Assembly (NCBI GenBank): GCA_022446885.1
Contig: JAKVBU010000006.1
Coordinates: forward strand, 124,001 to 188,000
DNA from: Phycisphaerales bacterium
Lineage (GTDB): Bacteria > Planctomycetota > Phycisphaerae > Phycisphaerales > SM1A02
DNA: 64,000 bases
Direction of reading: 5' to 3'
In this document: positions 57,429 through 64,000 of the stretch, piece by piece
Layout: every line of letters begins with the position of its first letter
How positions within the stretch are numbered: the stretch's first letter is position 1
Notes under the pieces: model-generated
What the model saw: the letters and a program-made list of their open reading frames with translations, nothing else
What the model was told of the DNA's origin: nothing
Databases searched by the model: none
Translations under genes and position numbers: made by a program

Positions 57429-57574
57429 GACACAGTGCGACGCATCTCCAGCCTCCTTCGCTGCTCCACCTGATGACAGGTGCAGTTGAAGATACGGCCG
57501 TTACCCCGACTAGTTGCAGTGGCTGTCTTGCACAGGTTCACTTCAATGAATTGTCAATCGCGCGTGCGCAGCGA

Positions 57575-58453
57575 TCAGTTCTTGCCCGCAGTGATCGCAG
57601 CCTCCAGCGCATCGCGGGCAGCCTGAAGTTGCTCCCGGCGCGCCCCGCCAATGAACTTGTCGCTGAGCCTGCTGTCGATCGCCATCAGCCAGGTGCGCCA
57701 ACGGGCCACCGCCAGTGCCCGCCTTTGGTCATCTGGGCGAGCAGCCAAGGCGGCCTGTTCCTTCTGCACTTCCAGCACGATCCACCGCGGTGACCCCCGG
57801 CCAGGGTCAAGGGGTTGAGGCAGGCTGCGTGCAACTGGACCATGGGCTCGCCGAAGCCGGGCCAACATGCGACGCTCATCCAATGGCGCATTGCGGCGCA
57901 TCAGCGTGCCTTGCCCTTGCAGCAGCGCCATGCTGCCAAGCGCTACCCGGCGATCGACTTGCTCCCAGCCATCGTCTGTCGGTCGCATGGCTCGAACCCG
58001 AACTTCGTCACCAGGCCAGTGCTGGCTGACAAAGGTCAGAAGATCAATCTGCTGGATCATGGGCGTGTCGTCCATGTGTGTGATGACGTCTCCGGACTGC
58101 AGCAGACCGTGGGCCGGAAGACCCTTGACGATGCGGCCAACCAACAGCCCCGCATCTGGCCCCCCAATCTCATTGCGCGGCACGAATCGCTGCATCTCCA
58201 CGCCCAGCGCGCCCCGAGGTAGCAGCTCATATCGCCATGAGACGGCAGTCATCAGCCGCGTTCGCTGTTCCTGACTCAAGTCGTCCATCGAGAGGCGCTC
58301 TTCGATGGCCTCCAAGGGGAACTCATTGTGCGCCCTCGCGATGGCCAACGTCGCCGCTTCCCGGTCTCTCCATGCAACGGCATCAAGCCCGTCGATGAGG
58401 CGGTCCAGATCGCCCCCTCCAATCAGGCACAGAGACAGGGCCAACAGGTGCAT
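57575..58453 (-). CDS. PDZ-domain protein, probably secreted
   Basis: 292 residues from ATG 58453. A signal-like N-terminus (MHLLALSLCLIGGG) precedes an alpha-helical region (about 20-90) and a PDZ domain (about 100-175: VGRIVKGLPAHGLLQSGDVI, THMDDTPMIQQI). The C-terminal half is helical and Arg/Ala-rich. No protease domain accompanies the PDZ domain. It follows the phosphotransferase gene by 56 bases. Confidence 0.72.
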   Translation of the reverse strand: MHLLALSLCLIGGGDLDRLIDGLDAVAWRDREAATLAIARAHNEFPLEAIEERLSMDDLSQEQRTRLMTAVSWRYELLPRGALGVEMQRFVPRNEIGGPDAGLLVGRIVKGLPAHGLLQSGDVITHMDDTPMIQQIDLLTFVSQHWPGDEVRVRAMRPTDDGWEQVDRRVALGSMALLQGQGTLMRRNAPLDERRMLARLRRAHGPVARSLPQPLDPGRGSPRWIVLEVQKEQAALAARPDDQRRALAVARWRTWLMAIDSRLSDKFIGGARREQLQAARDALEAAITAGKN

Positions 58454-58509
58454 GACTGCATCATCGGTTGAATCAGGGTGTTGCGGCGGATGTTTGGGCC
58501 AAAACGCCC

Positions 58510-59547
58510 TCAGCCGCCTGACAGAACGTCTCGGACACCACCCGCATTGTCGAGAATCCAACCACCTCTGCGACAGACGAAGTCGAGGAATCCGGGCCCC
58601 GACCATGCCCCAAATCGCCCCTTCTTGTGCAAGGTGATGGCGGCCTCGACTGAGATCGCTTCGATCATCAGGAGTGGCAGCACTTCGACTTCGATGTCAG
58701 TCATCGGATTGCGTGCCACAAGTGCGTACCCGCTCACCATGGCCCGCAACAACTCCATGTTAGGAGCGTCTTCGGCAGTCGCATCGTTCTCTACATCGGC
58801 GCGCAAGGGAAGTGAGAACTGAAGCAGCGCGTTAGCCAACTCAGCGACCCGTGGCTCAACTCGGACCGTCTCAAGATCGAGCACGGCATTCACCCCCCAT
58901 GCCCCGAACAGCATGTTGCCCGGATGCCAATCACCATGCACGACCGTGGCAGGGAGTTGACTCCAGTAGGGCTCAATCGCAGCAGCGGAGCCCTTGAGCA
59001 GCGAACAAAGAGAATGGCACTGGACCTGATCGAGGCTCGGCCGTGACTTCACGAGGTCTTCAGCAGCTCGATGTACATCAGACCGCCCGTGGTAGCCCCT
59101 TCCGGGCGGTGCGCTTGTCATGTGATGCACACCAAGATCATGAAATCCCGCCAACCGGCTGCCACTTGATTTGGCGTCATTTTCAGAGCCATCAAAGCGC
59201 CGGCCTTCGACATAGCGACAGAGTTCGTACTTGTGACCATCGAGCTCGAGCAGCGTGCCCGATCCCTGCTGTAACTGCACCAGTTCGGGAACCGGGTACC
59301 CGGAGGACTGAAGCGCCCGATGCAGACGATGCTGAAACACGATCCGGTCGGGGTCAGTTCGGCCCGGAGCCAACCTCTTGAGCAGAAATGACCCGTCGCT
59401 TGACTCGATGATCACCTTGGGTGCCCGGGATGAGCCCAGATGCAACTCCTGGATCGACGACACGTCACCCAGATCCCAATGCGCAATGACCTGCCGGAGT
59501 TCCTCAACCTCCATGCGTTGTCGATGGGCGTGAATCTGATCGGACAT
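58510..59547 (-). CDS. Phosphotransferase of the aminoglycoside/choline-kinase fold
   Basis: 345 residues from ATG 59547. The catalytic loop is H-G-D-W-H-P-G-N and the metal-binding segment is VLDLETVRVEP, where Asp takes the usual position. N-lobe Lys lies in FLLKRLAPG. The fold includes aminoglycoside phosphotransferases, homoserine kinase type II and choline kinases; the substrate is unknown. It starts 7 bases after yicC ends, in the tpiA-secG-yicC run. Confidence 0.83.
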   Translation of the reverse strand: MSDQIHAHRQRMEVEELRQVIAHWDLGDVSSIQELHLGSSRAPKVIIESSDGSFLLKRLAPGRTDPDRIVFQHRLHRALQSSGYPVPELVQLQQGSGTLLELDGHKYELCRYVEGRRFDGSENDAKSSGSRLAGFHDLGVHHMTSAPPGRGYHGRSDVHRAAEDLVKSRPSLDQVQCHSLCSLLKGSAAAIEPYWSQLPATVVHGDWHPGNMLFGAWGVNAVLDLETVRVEPRVAELANALLQFSLPLRADVENDATAEDAPNMELLRAMVSGYALVARNPMTDIEVEVLPLLMIEAISVEAAITLHKKGRFGAWSGPGFLDFVCRRGGWILDNAGGVRDVLSGG

Positions 59548-59554
59548 GCGACGC

Positions 59555-60433
59555 TTATTCGATGTTCTGGACCTGCTCCTTGATCCGGTCGATCGCACCC
59601 TTTATCTGCACGATGTGACCGGCCATTTCAGCGTCCTGACACTTGCTCCCCATCGTATTGGCTTCTCGCAGCATCTCCTGCGAGAGGAAGTCGAGTGTCC
59701 GGCCCACCGGCCCCTCGGCCTGGTCCAGCAGGCCGCGAAACTGCTCCAGATGAGTGGCCAGTCGGGTGATCTCCTCAGCGATGTCGGTTCGCTCGGCGAA
59801 GATGGCCACCTCACGCAAAATGTCCTCGTCGCGCGCCTGCGCCCCCACCTGCGCCAAGAGCGTATCCATGCGTTGACGGAGCCGTGCTTGATACGCCGCG
59901 GAAATGTCTGGCGCCCCCTCACGAATGGTCTCGAGGTGGCTCGCGATGGTGTCGATGTGCCCACGCACATCAGTGACGAGTGCCGCTCCCTCAGCTTCTC
60001 GCATCCGGGTGACTGCGACGCAGGCAGCTGCAATGAGTGCTTCAAGAACGCTCATGGCCTCGTTGCGGGCCGTCTCATCCTCGACTTCTTCGACCACGCC
60101 GGGCAGACCCAGCAGGTCTCCAGCACCCAGTTCGAGCCCGGCACTATCCATCACCGGGCGCAATTCACGGATGTAGGCCTGCAAGGCGGCGAGATTCAGA
60201 TGAGCGGCAGCCCTCTCAGACTCGTCGTGCAGGCGAACAGTCACCGTCACAGCGCCTCTTGCCAGATGGCGAGCCACCTGCTGCTCCAACTGCGTCTCGA
60301 TGCCGTGCAACTGCTCAGGAATGCGACAACTGCACTTGAGCGCTCGTCCGTTGACTGTGCGAATCTCGACACCCCAACGGCGGCCATGAGCCGTCGCCTC
60401 GGCCGCACCGAAGCCGGTCATGCTGCGAGGCAT
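59555..60433 (-). CDS. yicC: YicC-family endoribonuclease
   Basis: 292 residues. Starts MPRSMTGFGAAEATAHGR, the diagnostic YicC N-terminus. The N domain has VEIRTVNGRALKCSCRIP and the C domain has EEITRLATHLEQFRG and LDFLSQEMLREANTMGSK. Members are endoribonucleases acting on specific RNAs. It begins one base after the secG stop, so it is co-translated. Confidence 0.94.
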   Translation of the reverse strand: MPRSMTGFGAAEATAHGRRWGVEIRTVNGRALKCSCRIPEQLHGIETQLEQQVARHLARGAVTVTVRLHDESERAAAHLNLAALQAYIRELRPVMDSAGLELGAGDLLGLPGVVEEVEDETARNEAMSVLEALIAAACVAVTRMREAEGAALVTDVRGHIDTIASHLETIREGAPDISAAYQARLRQRMDTLLAQVGAQARDEDILREVAIFAERTDIAEEITRLATHLEQFRGLLDQAEGPVGRTLDFLSQEMLREANTMGSKCQDAEMAGHIVQIKGAIDRIKEQVQNIE

Positions 60434-60434
60434 G

Positions 60435-60911
60435 TCAGTTGTCGTCCGACTCCGGATCGGAAGTCGTCGAGGGCTCAGTTGACACCTCGGTGGACAACTC
60501 TGGAGCGGTCGTCACAGGCGTGGCGTCTGTTGACTCAGTCGGCGCTGGCGTTGATTCCGACGATTCAGTGGAAGCGGGCGCATCTTCCTCACCGAAGCCC
60601 GGCTCGCCCACGGCAGTTGGGAAGAGCACTTCCTCGGTCGTGGGTTCCTCGGCAGGCGGAGTGGCCCCGGGCGTCCAGATGTCGGCATTGAGCACGATGG
60701 CGAGCACGAGGTACACCAAGAATCCGCAGACAGTCATGACGGTCAGCGCGTCGCCCACGCGGCCACCGAAGACACCCTCGGTTCCGCCGCCACCTGCGCC
60801 ACCGAAGGCACCGGCAAGGCCGCCACCCGAAGGTCGCTGGACGAGGATGATCAGAATCATGGCGATGGACGCCAAGATGAAGATGATGGTGAGGATCAGG
60901 AAGAGGTCCAT
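60435..60911 (-). CDS. secG: Preprotein translocase subunit SecG with acidic tail
   Basis: 158 residues. Two membrane helices (about 4-22 and 53-75) around ILVQRPSGGGLAGAFGG and GTEGVFGGRVGDALTV are typical SecG. The remaining 75 residues are a Ser/Thr/Glu/Pro-rich tail (TESTDATPVTTAPELS), far longer than in most SecG proteins. Located after tpiA, which it overlaps by 16 bases, as in many bacteria. Confidence 0.93.
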   Translation of the reverse strand: MDLFLILTIIFILASIAMILIILVQRPSGGGLAGAFGGAGGGGTEGVFGGRVGDALTVMTVCGFLVYLVLAIVLNADIWTPGATPPAEEPTTEEVLFPTAVGEPGFGEEDAPASTESSESTPAPTESTDATPVTTAPELSTEVSTEPSTTSDPESDDN

Positions 60912-61666
60912 GACTCGGCAGCGCTCGCGATGGCCAGAAATGAGTCGGCACTCAGCGAGGCACCTCCAACGAGCGCCCCATCAATATCGGGGCAAGTCAG
61001 CAGTGCGGCCGCGTTGGCCGGTTTGACGGAACCGCCGTACAGGATGCGGCACCCTGTGGCGGACGAGGCATCATATCGACCTGAGAGGGTTTTTCGAAGG
61101 GCTTGATGCATGTCCTGAGCGTCTTCAGGCGTGGCCGTCAGCCCTGTTCCGATCGCCCAGACGGGCTCATAGGCCAGCGCCAGCCGCCCCGGATCGAGGC
61201 TGGAACACCCCTTGAGGGACTCCAGAAGCTGATCCTGCACCACTTGATGGGCGTTTCCGGCCTCTCGCTCCTCCAGCGTCTCCCCCACACAGAGCATCAC
61301 ATTCAGCCCCTCCTGAAGGGCCCGAGTCACCTTGGCCGCGCAGAGGGAGTCGTTCTCACCCAGTTCGTGCCGTCGCTCGGAGTGCCCCACCAGCGTCCAG
61401 GTGCAGCCACAATCCAGCAGCATGCGGGCAGAAGTCTGACCCGTGTGAGCCCCTGACTCGTGAGGTGAGACATCCTGAGCGCCGACCATGACCTCGCTGT
61501 CAGCAAGCACGTCGGTCACTACCCCCAGATGAACAAAGGGTGGAAACACCACCAACTCCGCCACAGACCGAGCATCGGCGAGCGAGTTGGCCAGTGAGAT
61601 GGCTTCGTCACCATCGCCGTGCATCTTCCAATTACCCCCGATGAGGGGCCTTCGTTGTGTGTCCAT
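60896..61666 (-). CDS. tpiA: Triosephosphate isomerase
   Basis: 256 residues. Interconverts DHAP and glyceraldehyde-3-phosphate. N-terminal GGNWKMHG, catalytic His in VGHSERRHELG, catalytic Glu in LAYEPVWAIGTG and the phosphate loop YGGSVKPANA are all present. Only one ATG precedes GGNWK, at 61666; no Shine-Dalgarno precedes it. First gene of the secG-yicC run and divergent from alaS. Confidence 0.96.
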   Translation of the reverse strand: MDTQRRPLIGGNWKMHGDGDEAISLANSLADARSVAELVVFPPFVHLGVVTDVLADSEVMVGAQDVSPHESGAHTGQTSARMLLDCGCTWTLVGHSERRHELGENDSLCAAKVTRALQEGLNVMLCVGETLEEREAGNAHQVVQDQLLESLKGCSSLDPGRLALAYEPVWAIGTGLTATPEDAQDMHQALRKTLSGRYDASSATGCRILYGGSVKPANAAALLTCPDIDGALVGGASLSADSFLAIASAAESWTSS

Positions 61667-61673
61667 GGCTCAG

Positions 61674-61679
61674 AGGATA
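61674..61679 (-). promoter_or_regulatory. -10-like box 7 bases before tpiA
   Basis: TATCCT on the minus strand (four of six) ends 7 bases before the ATG. No -35 or Shine-Dalgarno is visible. Possibly leaderless. Confidence 0.4.
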
Positions 61680-61742
61680 CCCACAGCCCCAAGTACACTG
61701 CCCTGCCGCGTCCTGAACACCAGGCGCAGATGAGACAGGCAG

Positions 61743-64000
61743 ATGGCCAGCCCACCCACACGCACAGCTCGGCAGATTCGAACCGACTTTCTGGAGTTCT
61801 TCCGTGATCGCGCGGGCCATGAGATCGTGCCTTCATCACCGGTTGTCCCCCACGACGATCCGACCCTGCTCTTCACCAATGCGGGCATGAACCAGTTCAA
61901 GGACGTATTCCTGGGCACTGGATCCCGGCCCTGGGTTCGAGCCGTGGACACCCAAAAGTGCATTCGGGCCGGCGGCAAGCACAACGACCTCGACGATGTG
62001 GGCCGAGACACTTGGCATCACACGTTCTTCGAGATGCTCGGCAATTGGTCATTCGGCGACTATTTCAAGGCTGAAGCCATCACCTGGGCGTGGCAATTGC
62101 TCACCGAGGTGTGGGGTTTGCCCAAGGAACGGCTGCACGTGACCGTGTTCGCCGGGGACGAAGCCGACGGCCTCGGTCCCGACGAAGAGGCCGAGCAACT
62201 CTGGGCCCAGTGCACCGACATCGACCCGACCCACATCACCCGCTGGGGTCGCAAGGACAACTTTTGGGAGATGGGGGCATCGGGTCCATGTGGCCCCTGC
62301 AGTGAAATCCACTTCGATTCCACACCCGACTGCAGTGGTGCTCCACTGGTGAACGCCGATCACCCCGACGTGATCGAGATCTGGAATCTCGTTTTCATGC
62401 AATTCGATCGCCGCAGCGACGGCACGCTGGTCGAATTGCCGGCGCGGCACGTGGACACGGGCATGGGGCTTGAGCGAATCGTTCGAGTCTGCCAAGGCGT
62501 TCGCAGCAACTACGCCACCGATCTCTGGGCACCACTGTTCAACTCCATCCAGAGTTGCACCGGTGCCCCGGCGTATACGGATGATGACTCCAATCCCGTC
62601 GATGTCGCCTACCGGGTAGTGGCTGATCACGTGCGCTGCCTGACCGTGTCGCTGGCAGACGGTGCACGACCCGGGCCCGACGGACGTGGCTATGTGCTGC
62701 GACGGATTCTGCGACGCGGTGTGCGCATGGCACGGCAGTCGCTTGGCGCCACCGATCCACTGCTCTGCCGTCTGGTACCGACCGTGGTCGAAGAACTGGG
62801 CGACGTATTCGAGGCGTTGCGATCCGACCCCGATCTGATCGCGTCCATCATCGAGGACGAAGAACGTGCATTCCTGCGGACGCTCGATCGAGGGCTGCTG
62901 CTATTCGACGAGGCGGCTCAGCGCGGCGGCAACTCGATTTCAGGCGAAGACGCGTTCACGCTGCACGACACGTGGGGATTCCCCATCGATCTCACCGAGC
63001 AGATGGCGCTTGAGCGTGGCATTCAAGTAGACAAAGCCGACTACGAGGCACGAATGGATGCAGCTCGTGCCCTGAGCCGCGCAGGCGGCGGGGCTGACGC
63101 AGCCGCGACGCTGCCGCCCGACGCTATCGCGGGCCTGGAAGCACTTGGTGCCAAGCCGACGGATGACGCAGCCAAGTTCCATGACAAGCCGGTGGCACTC
63201 GCTCGCATCGTGGGCCTGTGGGACGGCACTCAGTTGGTCGATCAACTGCATGGCGCATGCGAGGGCATCGTGATCCTCGACCGGACCACCTTCTACGGAG
63301 AACAAGGTGGCCAGATTGGTGACACAGGCCGCCTCATCACCGAAGCCGAAGGGGCCACGCATGGTGGCGCGACATTTCAGGTAACGGATACGCAGCGTGC
63401 GGGCGACTGGGTGCTGCACATCGGCCGCGTCAGTGAAGGCGACCTTCGCCGCGGGGATCACGTCACCACCCGAGTGAATGTGGCCCGCCGCAGCCAGATC
63501 GAGGCCAACCACACCGCAACGCACGTGCTCAATCATGCCCTGCGAGCCCACCTGGGCACCGAAGCTGACCAGCGGGGATCGCTCGTGGCTGATGATCGAC
63601 TGCGGTTTGACGTATCGACTCGAACCGCCCCGGACACGGAGACCATCGCTGCCATCGAGCAGCACGTCTCGGACATGATCGCGGGCAATTTGTCAGTACA
63701 GGCACGCGAGTGTCCACTGGAAGTCGCCCAACGGATGACCGGCGTGCGGGCCGTGTTTGGTGAGCGCTACCCCGACCCGGTTCGAGTGGTGAGCATCGGA
63801 CCGTCGATCGATGAGCTGATGAACCAGCCCGAAGGTGACTGGGGCGATGCCTCGATCGAGTTCTGCGGCGGAACCCACCTGCAGACAACTGGCGGCATTG
63901 AAGACTTTGTACTGACACAAGAACAGGGGTTGGCCGCTGGTATTCGGCGAGTCGTTGCCGTGACCGGCGAACGGGCCAGATCCCTCCGAGCGAGCGGAGA
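61743..64000 (+). CDS. alaS: Alanyl-tRNA synthetase (3' end outside window)
   Basis: Frame open from ATG 61743 to the window end; about 752 residues visible. N-terminal class II catalytic core (MNQFKDVFLG, KCIRAGGKHNDLDDVG, HTFFEMLGNWSFGDYF) with ATP and Ala contacts. The editing domain has H-T-A-T-H (about 590) and C-G-G-T-H (about 706), the zinc ligands. The C-terminal oligomerisation domain is cut off. A TACACT box lies at 61694-61699. Confidence 0.96.
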   Translation, partial: MASPPTRTARQIRTDFLEFFRDRAGHEIVPSSPVVPHDDPTLLFTNAGMNQFKDVFLGTGSRPWVRAVDTQKCIRAGGKHNDLDDVGRDTWHHTFFEMLGNWSFGDYFKAEAITWAWQLLTEVWGLPKERLHVTVFAGDEADGLGPDEEAEQLWAQCTDIDPTHITRWGRKDNFWEMGASGPCGPCSEIHFDSTPDCSGAPLVNADHPDVIEIWNLVFMQFDRRSDGTLVELPARHVDTGMGLERIVRVCQGVRSNYATDLWAPLFNSIQSCTGAPAYTDDDSNPVDVAYRVVADHVRCLTVSLADGARPGPDGRGYVLRRILRRGVRMARQSLGATDPLLCRLVPTVVEELGDVFEALRSDPDLIASIIEDEERAFLRTLDRGLLLFDEAAQRGGNSISGEDAFTLHDTWGFPIDLTEQMALERGIQVDKADYEARMDAARALSRAGGGADAAATLPPDAIAGLEALGAKPTDDAAKFHDKPVALARIVGLWDGTQLVDQLHGACEGIVILDRTTFYGEQGGQIGDTGRLITEAEGATHGGATFQVTDTQRAGDWVLHIGRVSEGDLRRGDHVTTRVNVARRSQIEANHTATHVLNHALRAHLGTEADQRGSLVADDRLRFDVSTRTAPDTETIAAIEQHVSDMIAGNLSVQARECPLEVAQRMTGVRAVFGERYPDPVRVVSIGPSIDELMNQPEGDWGDASIEFCGGTHLQTTGGIEDFVLTQEQGLAAGIRRVVAVTGERARSLRASG

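Overview
The window is a gene-dense, GC-rich bacterial chromosome segment with about 48 protein genes and one tRNA. No insertion sequence, prophage, CRISPR array or integrase gene is visible. The gene content suggests a planctomycete, perhaps class Phycisphaerae. Reasons are two GroEL paralogues on either side of one GroES, several proteins with the planctomycete-type C-x-x-C...YDLRG...C-P-E-C-G zinc motif, many secreted proteins of unknown function, and a type II secretion locus with an enormous secretin. This placement is an inference from gene style, not a phylogeny.

Layout. 1-8.1 kb: 3' part of ribosomal protein S1, a secreted AMMECR1-like protein coupled to a small secretin-N-like protein, a MacB/FtsX-type permease, a small unknown gene and a sensor histidine kinase. 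7.8-15.9 kb (minus strand): hppA (pyrophosphatase), rsfS, two paralogous secreted alpha/beta-hydrolase proteins (one lacking catalytic residues), a PQQ-blade mini-protein with a polyalanine tail, trmB and a Cys-rich protein, most of them overlapping by a few bases; rpsU lies just upstream of this run. 16-18 kb: a YacP-like NYN protein, pdxH, purE and tRNA-Gln(CUG). 18.1-48.4 kb: one strand carries, in transcription order, groEL2-groES-groEL1-dnaJ-grpE-fmdB-like-rnr-acs-gspF-G-H-I-J-K-L-M/C-D, a lipoprotein and, after a hairpin, a large secreted protein. 48.6-64 kb: a zinc-ribbon membrane protein, moxR, hpt, folC, leuS with two small followers, then tpiA-secG-yicC-kinase-PDZ on the minus strand and the 5' part of alaS.

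The outstanding feature is the secretin gene at 20569-30915. A normal GspD is about 650-750 residues with one N0 and three N1-type domains. This one is about 3,450 residues, with an N0 domain, about 36 consecutive N1-like modules by eye and one ordinary C-terminal secretin domain. It is the last T2SS gene of a locus that has GspF-M but no visible GspE ATPase or prepilin peptidase, and its GspM homologue appears to carry a GspC/PilP-like domain. If each module forms a ring, as in known secretins, the periplasmic channel would be many times longer than in a classical T2SS, which could suit an unusually wide planctomycete periplasm.

Many adjacent genes overlap by one to four bases (ATGA, GTGA, TGATG), implying translational coupling. 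Several isolated genes (folC most clearly, also tpiA, moxR and the histidine kinase) have a -10-like box only 6-9 bases before the start codon, suggesting leaderless or nearly leaderless mRNAs.
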